Shown: piece after piece, positions 9,004 through 21,313 of the stretch
How the letters are laid out: each line of letters starts with the position of its first letter
Position numbering within the stretch: the stretch's first letter is position 1
Source of the DNA: Streptomyces coffeae
Lineage (GTDB): Bacteria; Actinomycetota; Actinomycetes; Streptomycetales; Streptomycetaceae
Reading direction: 5' to 3'
Assembly: GCF_016741875.1 (NCBI RefSeq)
Contig: NZ_JAERRF010000004.1
Coordinates: 429,084 to 493,083, forward strand
DNA length: 64,000 nt
Notes under the pieces: generated by a model
Databases searched by the model: none
Told to the model about the DNA's origin: nothing
The model's input: the letters and a program-made list of their open reading frames with translations, nothing else
Translations under genes and position numbers: made by a program

Positions 9004-10334
9004 CCGGCGACCAGATCCAGCCCCGGACCCAGCACCCGCTGCGTATCGTCCGGCTCGCCAACTTCGTCACCCCCGCCTCCGGCGGCCTCCGCACCGCGCT
9101 GCGCGAGCTGGGCGCGGGCTACCGGGCAGCCGGTCATGAACCGGTGCTGGTGGTGCCGGGCGAGCGCGCCTCCGACGAAGACACCCGCCAGGGACGGGTG
9201 ATCACCCTCCCCGGGCCGTGCGTCCCCGGCACCGGCGGCTATCGCGTCCTCACCGACCGGCGTCGGCTGAGCGCCCTGCTGGAGTCGCTCGCTCCCGACC
9301 GGCTGGAGGTCTCCGACCGCACCACGCTGCGCTGGACGGGGGAGTGGGCGCGGCGCGCCCGCGTTCCCGCCGTGATGGTCTCCCACGAGAGCGCGGACGC
9401 CGTGCTGCGCACCTGGGGTGTGCCGGAGGCGTTCGCCCAGGGCGCCGCCGACCGGCTCAACCGGCGGACCGCACGGGCGTATGCGCGGATCGTGTGTACG
9501 ACGGAGTGGGCGGCGCGCGAGTTTGTACGGATCGGCGCGCGGAATGTCGTACGCGCCCCCTTGGGCGTTGACCTGGAGCACTTCCACCCCGCCCACCATG
9601 ACGCACGGCTGCGCGACCGCCACCGGGGCGATGCCGCGGTGCTGCTTCTGCTGGCCTCACGCCTGTCACCGGAGAAGCGCCCGGGCCGCGCCCTCGACGC
9701 ACTCGCCGAACTCCGGCGGCGCGGGATCCCGGCGGCGCTTGTGGTCGCGGGCGACGGCCCGCTCCGTGGACGGCTGGAGGCCCGTGCCCGTACCGAAGGG
9801 CTTCCGGCGTCCTTCCTCGGCCATGTCGCGGACCGTGCCGACCTCGCCGCGCTCCAGGCCAGCGCGGACGTCGTCCTGGCGCCGGGCCCGGCGGAGACCT
9901 TCGGACTGGCCGCGCTGGAGGCGCTGGCATGCGGTTCGCCCGTGGTGGTCAGTGAGCTCTCCGCGCTCCCAGCCATCGTCGGAGCGGCGGGTGTGACGGC
10001 GGCCGACAGCGGACCGGCCTTCGCGGACGCGGTGGAACGGATCCTGGACCGCTCGGAGCCGCTGCGCCGCGCCACGGCGCGGGCCCGGGCGGAGCGTTAC
10101 GGCTGGCCCGCCGCGGTCGCCTCCTTCCTGGCCGCCCACGACGCGCCGCTCGACGCCGCCCCGGTGGGGGAGGGCGAGCCGGCGGTCGGCGTTCCGGCGC
10201 ACCACGAGGTATCCGACGGTGTCGCGTGCGACGGCGCCCCGGACCCGGCCGCGCCCCGGCCCGGGTACGGCCCGGTGGCGCACTGCCCCACGGCCAACCG
10301 GCCCGCCCACGAGGCCATGGGCGGTGTGCGGTGA
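9000..10334 (+). CDS. Second GT4-type glycosyltransferase
   Basis: A 444-residue protein starting at the ATG that overlaps the previous stop. The N-terminal domain (IVRLANFVTPASGGLRTALR, GYRAAGHEPVLVVPG) and the C-terminal donor domain (LLLASRLSPEKRPGRALDAL, GPAETFGLAALEALACGSPV) are typical GT-B/GT4. The last ~55 residues (PVGEGEPAVGVPAHHEVSDG onward) are a non-conserved tail. It ends in a 4-bp GTGA overlap with the SGNH hydrolase gene. It likely works in sequence with the upstream transferase on the same glycan or glycolipid. Confidence 0.83.
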   Translation: MTGDQIQPRTQHPLRIVRLANFVTPASGGLRTALRELGAGYRAAGHEPVLVVPGERASDEDTRQGRVITLPGPCVPGTGGYRVLTDRRRLSALLESLAPDRLEVSDRTTLRWTGEWARRARVPAVMVSHESADAVLRTWGVPEAFAQGAADRLNRRTARAYARIVCTTEWAAREFVRIGARNVVRAPLGVDLEHFHPAHHDARLRDRHRGDAAVLLLLASRLSPEKRPGRALDALAELRRRGIPAALVVAGDGPLRGRLEARARTEGLPASFLGHVADRADLAALQASADVVLAPGPAETFGLAALEALACGSPVVVSELSALPAIVGAAGVTAADSGPAFADAVERILDRSEPLRRATARARAERYGWPAAVASFLAAHDAPLDAAPVGEGEPAVGVPAHHEVSDGVACDGAPDPAAPRPGYGPVAHCPTANRPAHEAMGGVR

Positions 10335-11790
10335 GCGCGTCCCGCGCCATGGCGGGGGAGGGGCGGCGGCCGGACGCCGGACGGTCGACGGAGCCGACGG
10401 AGCCCGCGCCCGTGACCGTCGCGGATCCGCCGGAGCCCGCATCCGCCCCCACGCGAACACCGGCTCCGGGGCCCGAGCCCCTCCCGGACGGTGAACCCGA
10501 AACGGGCACAGCCCTGCGCACCCTGCCGCCCGCCGCCCCGTCCGCGGCTCTCGTTCCGGGTGCCACATCCTCCTGGGCCGCCGAGCCCGGGACCGCCCCT
10601 GCCCTGTGCCCCCTGCCGCCCCTCGCCCCATCTCCGGCCCTCAGCCCCGGCGCCGGATTCTCCCCGGCCGCCGAGCCCGCCGCGACGCCGCACACCGCGA
10701 GGTCCGGGCGCCTTGCGGGTGCCGCGTGCGCGCCGGGTGCCGGATCCTCGGCCGTCGCCGCGGGGGACACCGCCCGCGGGCCCGTGCGGTTCGCCGCGCT
10801 CGGAGATTCGCTGAGCGAGGGGCTCGGGGATCCGGCGGCCGGGGGCGGGTGGCGCGGGTGGGCCGCGTTGCTGGCGGAGGCGGCCGGGCCGCGGGGCGGG
10901 GCGGAGGTGGAGCTGGTCAATGTGTCCCGCAGTGGCGCGCTGGCCGCCGATGTCGCCGAGGAGCAGCTGCCCGCCGCCCGCCGGGCCCGTCCGCATCTGG
11001 CGTCCGTCGTGGTCGGCGGCAATGACACACTGCGCGACTCCTTCGACATCCACCGCGTCGCCCAGGCCCTCGACCACACGATCGGCGCCCTCCGCGCGGA
11101 CGGCGCCGTGGTGCTCACCGCCTGTCTGCCCGACCCGGGGCGGATGCTCGGGCTGCCGTCCGCGCTCGCCCGTCCGCTGGGGCGCCGGATGGGCGCCGTG
11201 AACACGGTGGTCCGTGCCCTGTCCGCGCGGTACGAGACGATCCATGTGGAGCTGGGCGAGCACTCCTGGGTGGCGGACCGGCGGGCGTGGAGCGTGGACC
11301 GGCTGCACCCCAGCGAACTCGGCCACCGGCTGCTGGCCCGGGAGTTCCACACCGCGCTCACCACCCGCGGCATCGCCATGGGCGAGCGGCCGTCGCTCGT
11401 CCTCGACGGCCCCACCCCCTCGGCCGCCGCGGCCGCGTGGTGGTTGGCGACCCGCGGCACCCGCTGGGTCGCGGACCGCTGCACCGATCTGCTGCCCGGA
11501 CTGCTCGCCCTCGCGGCGCTGGAGTGGCGGCATCGGCTGATGGGCACCGAACACCTCCTCGAAAGCCGGGACGAACAGGCGGCCCTCGCCGCGCTCGCCG
11601 CCCTGGGCGGCGAACCGCGCCACAACGCCGAAAGCACCGCGTCCAGCACCGCACCCGTCTCCGCACCCGGCACCGCGTCCAGCACCGCACCCGTCTCCGC
11701 GCCCGGCACCGCGTCCAGCACCGCACCCGGCACCGCACCGCCGCCCGGCAAACCCCGCCCCACCCCACCCCACGCTGCGACAATGGCAGG

Positions 11791-11794
<4 letters not shown>
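10331..11794 (+). CDS. SGNH/GDSL-family hydrolase with low-complexity tails
   Basis: 487 residues from GTG 10331, whose GTG overlaps the previous TGA. The first ~150 residues are Pro/Ala/Gly-rich and probably disordered. The catalytic SGNH domain follows: FAALGDSLSEGLGDP (nucleophile Ser), the Gly block near NVSRSGA, VVGGNDTLRD (Asn block) and DRLHPSELGH (Asp-His). The C-terminus carries tandem TASSTAPVSAPG repeats. No signal peptide is visible at the chosen start. Such enzymes are esterases or deacylases of lipids and glycans; the operon context suggests the product of the two glycosyltransferases. It ends in an ATGA overlap with the oxoprolinase-type gene. Confidence 0.82.
11636..11740 (+). 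repeat. 36-bp in-frame tandem repeat in SGNH hydrolase C-terminus
   Basis: Two nearly identical 36-bp units (11636-11671 and 11672-11707) encode TASSTAPVSAPG, followed by a partial third copy. The unit length is a multiple of 3, so copy-number change would alter tail length without breaking the frame. Confidence 0.85.
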
Positions 11795-15389
<3,595 letters not shown>

Positions 15390-15393
<4 letters not shown>

Positions 15394-15524
15394 CGCGGCC
15401 TGGGGCGACCGTCGACCACCCGAACGCGTTCAGCTGCCCCTCGGTGGCCCGCGACGGGGTGCTCGGGCCGTGCGAGGAGGTCCTGCTGCCGGCCGTCCGG
15501 CTGCCGGCGGAACTGCGCGACTGA
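15390..15524 (+). CDS. Possible 44-residue peptide coupled to the oxoprolinase gene
   Basis: A GTG at 15390 overlaps the TGA of the preceding gene (GTGA). It opens a 44-codon frame ending at 15524, with nearly every third position G or C and the end LPAVRLPAELRD. The 4-bp overlap repeats the pattern of the three upstream junctions, which is the main argument that it is translated. I recognise no family, and chance remains a real alternative in DNA this GC-rich. Confidence 0.35.
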
Positions 15525-15795
15525 GGTAGTGCTCGAAGAATTGCCCGAAGAACTGCGTGACCGAGGGGTTGCGGCAGCGGGAGCCGTGAGTAGGTTGATT
15601 CCCCCGTTGTGACGTATGGCGCGTTCAAGACCGTTTGCGGTGGCGGGCATCGGTAACCCGAGACGTATCGAACCCGTCCGGATGCGCCCGCGTGACCACG
15701 GGCGCCCGCCCCGCGGACCGTGTGCGGCGAGGCCGAGGACGGGCAGCCGGAACCGAATGCACAGCACACGACCGAAATCACGGAAAGGGGCAGCC

Positions 15796-16101
15796 ATGGA
15801 GTGGTGGCGGAACGCCGCGTGCACGGACGAGGATCCCGAGCTGTTCTTCCCGGTGGGGGTCGCCGGTCCTGCCGCCCAGCAGCAGGAGGCACGGGCCAAG
15901 CAGGTCTGCGGACACTGCCCGGTGACCCGGGCGTGCCTGGAGTACGCGCTCGAGACCGGGATGACCCACGGGGTGTGGGGCGGCACCGGTGAGGAGGAGC
16001 GCCGGGCACTGCGCCGCCGGGGACAGCGCCGGGCCAGGAACGCCGAGCGGACCCGGGAGCGGGCCGTGGCACACGCCGGAGGCCGTCGCGCCGCCCGCTG
16101 A
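15796..16101 (+). CDS. WhiB-like [4Fe-4S] transcription factor
   Basis: A 101-residue Wbl protein. The four cluster-binding cysteines are at 9, 38, 41 and 47 (C-x28-C-x2-C-x5-C). The GVWGG turn is at 59-63, followed by an Arg-rich C-terminus (EEERRALRRRGQRRARN). ATG at 15796 follows GAAAGGGG. It resembles the short WblE-like forms more than WblA. Wbl proteins bind the main sigma factor and respond to redox or nitric oxide. The 270-bp upstream gap contains a partial duplication (GAACTGCGCGACTGAGG near 15510 and a near copy at about 15555) and presumably the promoter. Confidence 0.92.
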   Translation: MEWWRNAACTDEDPELFFPVGVAGPAAQQQEARAKQVCGHCPVTRACLEYALETGMTHGVWGGTGEEERRALRRRGQRRARNAERTRERAVAHAGGRRAAR

Positions 16102-16141
16102 ACGGTCGCGACGGCCATGGGGGTTATGTGTACTATGTGCG

Positions 16142-17035
16142 TTACGCCGGGTTCGGCCGCCCCCACGAGACCCGGCCCAGCGGGGTGAACCGCACCGGGG
16201 TGCCCGGCGCGGCCTGCGCCGCGGCGGCGAGGCACCGCTCCGGGACGACCCCCACGACCGGGTAGCCACCGGTGGTCGGATGGTCGGCGAGGAAGAGCAC
16301 CGGACGGCCGTCGGGCGGCACCTGGATGGCGCCGAGCGCCATTCCCTCACTGGGCAGTTCACCGTCCCGCGCCCGCTCCAGGGCGGGGCCCTCGGTCCGC
16401 AGCCCGATCCGGTTGCTGGCGGCCGAGACCCGGAAGTCACCGGTGGTCAGCGTGTGCAGCCCCGCGCGGGTGAACCAGTCGTCGCGCGGGCCGAGCACCA
16501 TCGGGAGCACCAGCTCCCGCGGTACGCCCCGGTGGGGCACCCCGTCCACCCCGGGCGGCGCTTCCCCCGCGGGCCCGAGGCTGAGCACCGCACCGTCCGC
16601 GAGCGGAGCCGGACCGAGCCCGGAGAGCACATCGGTGGCGCGGCTGCCGAGCACCGGTTCGGCCCCGACCCCGCCGTCGAACGCCAGATAGCTGCGTACG
16701 CCATGGGTGGCGGCCCCGAGCTCCAGCAGCGCACCGTCCGGTACCCGCACGGGCGCGCCCCATGCGGCGGGGCGGCCGTCGACCGTGACCGGGCACGGCG
16801 CGCCGGTGACGGCCACGGTCGCCGTGCGGCGCAGCCGTACCGCACAGCCGGTCAGCGTGGTCTCCAGGGTGGCGGCTCCGTCGGCGTTCCCCACCAGGCG
16901 GTTGGCCAGCCGGTGGGCGGGCTGGTCGAGGGCGCCGGAGCGCGGTACACCGAGATGGGCGTGGCCGGTCCGGCCCAGGTCCTGGACGGTGGTCAGGGCG
17001 CCTGCCCGTTCCACCGCGAAGGCGCTGTCGGTCAT
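16142..17035 (-). CDS. pxpC: 5-oxoprolinase subunit PxpC (KipA-like)
   Basis: A 297-residue carboxyltransferase-fold protein. It begins MTDSAFAVERAGALTTVQDL with GRTGHAHLGVPRSGALDQPA, and contains SYLAFDGGVGAEPVLGSRAT and FLADHPTTGGYPVVGVV, all typical of PxpC/KipA. With PxpA and PxpB it forms the ATP-dependent prokaryotic 5-oxoprolinase that hydrolyses pyroglutamate to glutamate. ATG at 17035 overlaps the pxpB stop (ATGA). It is last in the leftward pxpABC operon and converges on the WhiB-like gene with a 40-bp gap. Confidence 0.9.
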   Translation of the reverse strand: MTDSAFAVERAGALTTVQDLGRTGHAHLGVPRSGALDQPAHRLANRLVGNADGAATLETTLTGCAVRLRRTATVAVTGAPCPVTVDGRPAAWGAPVRVPDGALLELGAATHGVRSYLAFDGGVGAEPVLGSRATDVLSGLGPAPLADGAVLSLGPAGEAPPGVDGVPHRGVPRELVLPMVLGPRDDWFTRAGLHTLTTGDFRVSAASNRIGLRTEGPALERARDGELPSEGMALGAIQVPPDGRPVLFLADHPTTGGYPVVGVVPERCLAAAAQAAPGTPVRFTPLGRVSWGRPNPA

Positions 17036-17700
17036 GCCCCGCCCCCTTCCCCCGCCGTGGGCTCCCGCGGGACCGCCGTGGGCTCCCGCGGGACGAAGCG
17101 GACGCGGGTGCCGGGCGTCAGCAGTGCCGCCGGTTCGCGCGCGGCGTCCCACAGCACGGTGTCCGTGGTGCCGATGAGCTGCCAGCCTCCGGGGGAGGAG
17201 CGCGGATAGACGCCGGTGTACGGGCCCGCGAGCGCGACCGAGCCCACCGGCACCTTGGTCCGCGGGGTGGCGCGGCGCGGTACCGCGAACCGCTCCGGCA
17301 GCCCGGTGAGATAGCCGAAGCCCGGCGCGAATCCGCAGAAGGCGACGCGGAACTCGGTACCGCTGTGGACGCGTACGGCCTCTTCGGGGGTGACTCCCCA
17401 GAGCCCGGCGACCTCGGCGAGGTCCGGGCCGTCGTAGCCCACCGGGATCTCGAGGGTGGCGCCGTCGCCGCGGGTGAGGGGCGGTATGTCCCAGCCGGGC
17501 AGCTCGGCGGCGAGGTGGCCGGGGTTCTCGAGGCCGTCGAGGAACACGGTGCGGGCGGCGGGCACGATCTCGCGCACCGCGGGCAGCCGTCCGTCGGCCA
17601 CCCGGCGCAGCAGCTCGGCGTGGAGCGCCTCGGCCGCGTCGCCGCTGCCGAGTTCGACGAGGAGCCCGTGGTCGCCGACGGGCAGGCTCCGGAGGGTCAC
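17032..17700 (-). CDS. pxpB: 5-oxoprolinase subunit PxpB (KipI-like)
   Basis: 222 residues. The GTG at 17700, overlapping the pxpA stop as GTGA, is chosen; it gives TLRSLPVGDHGLLVELG, the normal KipI N-terminus. Family features include FCGFAPGFGYLTGLP, VPRRATPRTKVPVGSVALAG and TGVYPRSSPGGWQLIG. It pairs with PxpC in the 5-oxoprolinase complex. The C-terminus ends in a short duplicated peptide, REPTAVPREPTA. Confidence 0.9.
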   Translation of the reverse strand: MTLRSLPVGDHGLLVELGSGDAAEALHAELLRRVADGRLPAVREIVPAARTVFLDGLENPGHLAAELPGWDIPPLTRGDGATLEIPVGYDGPDLAEVAGLWGVTPEEAVRVHSGTEFRVAFCGFAPGFGYLTGLPERFAVPRRATPRTKVPVGSVALAGPYTGVYPRSSPGGWQLIGTTDTVLWDAAREPAALLTPGTRVRFVPREPTAVPREPTAGEGGGA

Positions 17701-18476
17701 GTGAACGCCGCCACGCGTACGCCGGCGGCCGTCAGCTCGCTCCGCACCCGGCGGGCGAGGTCGGCGGCGCCGGGGGTGTCGCCGTGGAGGCACAAGGAGC
17801 CCACCGCCACCTCGATCCGCCGGCCGTCGACGGAGGTGACGGCGTTGTCGCGGGCGAAGCCCAGGGCGCGTTTGACCACCGTGCCGGGGTCGGAGACCAC
17901 GGCGCCGGGCTCGGTCCGCGGTACCAGGGTGCCCGCCGCGGTGTACGCGCGGTCGGCGAAGGCCTCGGCGACCACCGGCAGTCCGGCCGCGCGGGCCGCC
18001 TCGTGGAGCCGGGAGCCGGGCAGGCCCAGCACCGGCAGCGGTCCGCCCGCCGCGAGCCGTACGCCCTCGACGACGGCGGCGGCCTGCGCCTCGTCGTGCA
18101 CACAGCGGTTGTACAGCGCGCCATGGGGTTTGACGTAGGACACCCGCGATCCGGCGGCGCGGGCGAAGATCTCCAACGCGCCGATCTGGTAGGCGATCTC
18201 ATCGGCCAGTTCGCGCGGCGGGACGTCCATGGCACGCCGCCCGAAGCCCGCCAGGTCCCGGTAGGAGACCTGGGCCCCGACGCGGACACCGCGCTCGGCC
18301 GCCAGCTCGCACACCCGGCGCATGGTCGACGGGTCTCCCGCGTGGAAGCCGCAGGCGACATTGGCGCTGGTGACGATGGACAGCAGGGCCTCGTCGTCGG
18401 TGAGCTGCCAGCGGCCGAAGCCCTCGCCGAGGTCGGCGTTGAGATCGATCGACGAGTTCGCCAAGGGTGCGGTCAT
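17697..18476 (-). CDS. pxpA: 5-oxoprolinase subunit PxpA (LamB/YcsF family)
   Basis: 259 residues from ATG 18476. The family signatures are clear: IDLNADLGEGFGRW, SANVACGFHAGDP, SYVKPHGALYN, VLGLPGSRL and SLCLHGDTPGA. PxpA is the hydrolase subunit acting on the phosphorylated or opened oxoproline intermediate together with PxpBC. It is first in pxpABC. A GGACGGAT ribosome site precedes the start, and the promoter and operator lie 70-100 bp upstream. Confidence 0.92.
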   Translation of the reverse strand: MTAPLANSSIDLNADLGEGFGRWQLTDDEALLSIVTSANVACGFHAGDPSTMRRVCELAAERGVRVGAQVSYRDLAGFGRRAMDVPPRELADEIAYQIGALEIFARAAGSRVSYVKPHGALYNRCVHDEAQAAAVVEGVRLAAGGPLPVLGLPGSRLHEAARAAGLPVVAEAFADRAYTAAGTLVPRTEPGAVVSDPGTVVKRALGFARDNAVTSVDGRRIEVAVGSLCLHGDTPGAADLARRVRSELTAAGVRVAAFT

Positions 18477-18545
18477 ATCCGTCCGTTCGGGCGTGCGGAT
18501 CGCGTACGGGTGGGGGAGAGTACGCGGGCGATGTGGTTGAGCGTC

Positions 18546-18579
18546 AAGGTAGGCGATCGTTGAACGATCCGACAAGAGT
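18546..18579 (-). promoter_or_regulatory. pxpA promoter with built-in FadR/GntR-type operator
   Basis: Read leftward, there is a -35 TTGTCG (18575-18570), an 18-bp spacer and a -10 TACCTT (18551-18546). The spacer holds the palindrome GATCGTTGAACGATC (18555-18569). The 23-bp block 18557-18579 recurs, with one mismatch and in the opposite orientation, at the DUF969 promoter. A repressor sitting here would block pxpABC. The site also lies 76 bp from the start of the divergent regulator gene, so autoregulation is likely. Confidence 0.7.
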
Positions 18580-18654
18580 GTTGTTGTCCCGTTCTTGTTT
18601 CTGGGCTTGACTTCTCGCGATACGGAATGCGCGAAGCCGCAAAGAGGAGCAAAA

Positions 18655-19422
18655 GTGGCGAATGGGGACAACGGGGCCAACGGGACGCAAGGCGCGGAAC
18701 GTCGGCTTGCGCAGGCGTCGGACGTCTCGGAGGGCTCCGGGGTCCCGGGACTGGAAGCCGACCGGGCGCTGCTGGGCCGCACCAGCACCGCGGAGCGGGT
18801 CGCGGACATCCTCCGCGACCGCATCGCCGAGGGCTTCTTCCCGCCCGGCACCCGGCTGTCCGAGGACAGCGTCAAGGGCGCCCTGGGCGTCTCCCGCAAC
18901 ACCCTGCGCGAGGCGTTCCGGCTGCTCACCCATGAACGGCTGCTGGTGCACGAGCTCAACCGCGGGGTCTTCGTCCGGGTGGTGACCGTCGACGACCTCA
19001 ACGACCTCTACCGGCTGCGCAGGCTGGTCGAATGCGCCACGCTGCGCGGTCTGGGGGAGCCGCCGTACCCGCTGGAGGCGGTCGAGGCGGCGGTGGCGGC
19101 CGGTGAGCGCGCCGTGCAGGACCGGTCCTGGCAGGACCTGTCCACCGCCAACATCCGCTTCCACCAGGCGATCGTCGGCCTCGCGGGCAGCCCGCGCGCC
19201 GACGAGCTGATGCGCGCCGTCCTGGCCGAGCTGCGGCTGGTCTTCCATGTGATGGCCGACCCCCGCCGCTTCCACGCGCCGTACCTGGTCCGCAACCGGC
19301 AGATCCTGGAGGTGCTCCAGGCCGGGGACGCGGTGGAGGCCGAGCGGCTGCTCGCCTCCTATCTGGACGACTCCCAGCGGCAGTTGGTCGAGGCCTACGC
19401 GCAGAAGGTGGCCCGCGCCTAG
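18655..19422 (+). CDS. GntR-family (FadR/FCD type) regulator of the pyroglutamate genes
   Basis: 255 residues from GTG 18655, which has GAGGAG five bases upstream; an earlier in-frame ATG lacks this. After a low-complexity N-terminal arm (~40 residues) comes the winged helix-turn-helix (STAERVADILRDRIAEGFFP, VSRNTLREAFRLLTHERLLV). An all-helical FCD effector domain follows (LYRLRRLVECATLRGL, FHQAIVGLAGSPRADELMRA), with conserved His residues of the ligand/metal site. It is divergent from pxpABC and upstream of the transporter genes. Both promoters share its probable operator. Pyroglutamate or glutamate as the effector is inference. Confidence 0.88.
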   Translation: MANGDNGANGTQGAERRLAQASDVSEGSGVPGLEADRALLGRTSTAERVADILRDRIAEGFFPPGTRLSEDSVKGALGVSRNTLREAFRLLTHERLLVHELNRGVFVRVVTVDDLNDLYRLRRLVECATLRGLGEPPYPLEAVEAAVAAGERAVQDRSWQDLSTANIRFHQAIVGLAGSPRADELMRAVLAELRLVFHVMADPRRFHAPYLVRNRQILEVLQAGDAVEAERLLASYLDDSQRQLVEAYAQKVARA

Positions 19423-19473
19423 GGCCTGCGCCGCCATGGACGATCCGACGGAACGAGAACAAGTCGGCTTCAG

Positions 19474-19507
19474 ACTCTTGTCGGATCGTTGAACGAACAT
19501 CTAGCCT
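19474..19507 (+). promoter_or_regulatory. Promoter/operator of the DUF969-DUF979-pcp operon
   Basis: -35 TTGTCG at 19478-19483, an 18-bp spacer, then -10 TAGCCT at 19502-19507. The block 19474-19496 (core TTGTCGGATCGTTGAACGA) matches the pxpA operator with one mismatch in 23 bp. A half-site copy, ACGATCCGAC, lies inverted at 19440-19449. Promoter geometry and operator placement equal those of pxpA. Confidence 0.72.
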
Positions 19508-19578
19508 CCGGTGCGTTCTCCTCACGCCGTCGTGCTCCGTACGCCGTCGTGGGGTCCTGCACGCGGAAGGCGGGGCGC

Positions 19579-20301
19579 ATGATCGTTCTCCTTGGCGTTC
19601 TGGTGGTGATCCTCGGATTCGCCACTCGACGCAATCCCCTGCTGGTGGTCGGGGTCGCCGGTATCGCCACCGGGCTGCTGGGCAAGCTGTCGCCCCAGGA
19701 GGTCCTCGCGGCCTTCGGCAACGGCTTCGCCTCCAGCCGCTCGGTGACGATCTTCGTCATCACCCTCCCGGTCATCGGCCTCCTGGAGCGCCACGGGCTC
19801 CAGGAGCAGGCCCGGACCCTCATCGGCAAACTGGGCAAGCTCACCACCGGCCGGTTCCTCGCGCTCTACCTGGCGCTGCGCCAGCTGACCGCGGCCTTCG
19901 GCCTCATCAGCATCGGCGGCCCGGCCCAGAGCGTGCGCCCCATGGTCGCGCCGATGGCCGAAGGCGCCGCCGAGCGGCGCCACGGTCCGCTGCCGGAGAA
20001 GGTGCGCGAGCGGATCCGCTCCTACTCCGCCAGCTCCGACACCGTCGGGCTGTTCTTCGGCGAGGACTGCTTCCTGGCCATCGGCTCGATCCTGCTGATC
20101 ACCGGCTTCGTCAACTCCACCTACCACACCCACCTGGAACCGTTGCAGCTCGCGCTGTGGGCCATCCCCACCGCCGTCTGCGCCTTCCTGATCCACGGCT
20201 CCCGGCTGCTGCGCCTGGACCGCTCGCTGGAGAGCCAGATCGCCGCCTCGGGCGGACCGTCCGCTGCCGTGGGCAGCCGCGCCGTGGAGGAGGCCAAGTG
20301 A
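19579..20301 (+). CDS. DUF969 membrane protein, candidate pyroglutamate permease subunit
   Basis: 240 residues, very hydrophobic, about 6 membrane segments (IVLLGVLVVILGFA at the N-terminus, VTIFVITLPVIGLL, FLAIGSILLITGFV, LALWAIPTAVCAFLI). ATG at 19579 follows GGAAGGCGGGG. I recognise it as a DUF969 protein, a family nearly always followed by DUF979. Its promoter shares the pxpA operator and it is linked to pcp, which suggests that the DUF969/DUF979 pair moves 5-oxoproline or a related peptide. No transport assay is known to me, so this role is inferred. Confidence 0.82.
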   Translation: MIVLLGVLVVILGFATRRNPLLVVGVAGIATGLLGKLSPQEVLAAFGNGFASSRSVTIFVITLPVIGLLERHGLQEQARTLIGKLGKLTTGRFLALYLALRQLTAAFGLISIGGPAQSVRPMVAPMAEGAAERRHGPLPEKVRERIRSYSASSDTVGLFFGEDCFLAIGSILLITGFVNSTYHTHLEPLQLALWAIPTAVCAFLIHGSRLLRLDRSLESQIAASGGPSAAVGSRAVEEAK

Positions 20302-21266
20302 TCAAGGCCGAGTGGTTCTTCTGGCTCGTCGGAGCCGTCTTCCTCGCGATGGCCGCACAGATGGCCTTCGACCGCAGCAATCCCAAGCGCCATGGCTCCG
20401 CCGCCTTCTGGGGACTGCTGGGCGCCTGCTTCTTCTACAGCTCCTGGGTGACCGAGAAGAAGGCCCCCGCCGAGCCGCTGGGCGTCGCCGTCCTCGCCAT
20501 GGTCTGCCTCGGCGGCTTGAACCTCACCGGACGCGGGGTCCCGCGGACCACCACCACCGAACAGCGTGTCGCCTCCGCCGCCCGGCTCGGCAACCGGCTG
20601 TTCATCCCCGCGCTCACCATCCCGCTGGTCGCCGTCATCTGCGCCTCGGCCGTCAAGCACTGGCACATCGGCGGCACCCCGGTGCTCGAAGAAGGCAGCG
20701 AGACCATCCTCGGCCTCGGCTTCGGCGCGGTCGCGGGGCTGCTGGTCGCCATGGTCGTGGTCCGCGAGCGCAGGCCCGCCGTGCCGCTGCACGCCGGGCG
20801 GTCGCTGCTGGAGTCCATGGGCTGGGCGCTGCTGCTGCCCCAACTGCTCGCCGTACTCGGCTCCATCTTCCAGGTGGCCGGGGTCGGCGACCAGGTCGGC
20901 AAGATCACCGAACAGCTGCTGCCGGACGGCCAGAAGTACATCGCCGTGGCCGTCTACTGCATCGGCATGGCCCTGTTCACCACCATCATGGGCAACGCCT
21001 TCGCGGCCTTCCCGGTGATGACCGCCGCCATCGGCTGGCCCGTACTCATCGAGCAGATGCACGGGGACGCGCCCGTGGTGCTCGCCGTCGGCATGCTCGC
21101 GGGCTTCTGCGGAACGCTGGTGACCCCCATGGCCGCCAACTACAACCTGGTGCCCGCCGCGCTGCTGGAACTCAAGGACCAGTACGGGCCCATCAAGGCA
21201 CAGATCCCCACCGCCGGTGCGCTGCTGGTCTGCAACATCGCCATCATCTCGCTCTTCGCCTTCTGA
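20298..21266 (+). CDS. DUF979 membrane protein, partner of DUF969
   Basis: 322 residues from GTG 20298, overlapping the DUF969 stop by 4 bp. It has about 8-9 membrane segments (EWFFWLVGAVFLAMAAQMA, LFIPALTIPLVAVICAS, GMALFTTIMGNAFAAFPVMT, VVLAVGMLAGFCGTLVTPMA). The Gly/Asn/Pro-rich stretches inside helices (TIMGNAFAAFPVM, FCGTLVTPMAANYN) suggest a substrate path. Strict pairing and coupling with DUF969 argue for a heteromeric permease. Confidence 0.82.
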   Translation: MIKAEWFFWLVGAVFLAMAAQMAFDRSNPKRHGSAAFWGLLGACFFYSSWVTEKKAPAEPLGVAVLAMVCLGGLNLTGRGVPRTTTTEQRVASAARLGNRLFIPALTIPLVAVICASAVKHWHIGGTPVLEEGSETILGLGFGAVAGLLVAMVVVRERRPAVPLHAGRSLLESMGWALLLPQLLAVLGSIFQVAGVGDQVGKITEQLLPDGQKYIAVAVYCIGMALFTTIMGNAFAAFPVMTAAIGWPVLIEQMHGDAPVVLAVGMLAGFCGTLVTPMAANYNLVPAALLELKDQYGPIKAQIPTAGALLVCNIAIISLFAF

Positions 21267-21298
21267 CCGGTTCGTCTTCTGACCGGTTCGCCTTCTGA
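21260..21298 (+). repeat. 16-bp tandem duplication spanning the DUF979 stop codon
   Basis: Unit CTTCTGACCGGTTCGY occurs at 21260-21275 and 21276-21291, with a partial third copy CTTCTGA. Each copy carries TGA, and because 16 is not a multiple of 3 the three TGAs (21264, 21280, 21296) fall in all three frames. Confidence 0.85.
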
Positions 21299-21313
21299 TC
21301 AGGGAGAGTTCTG

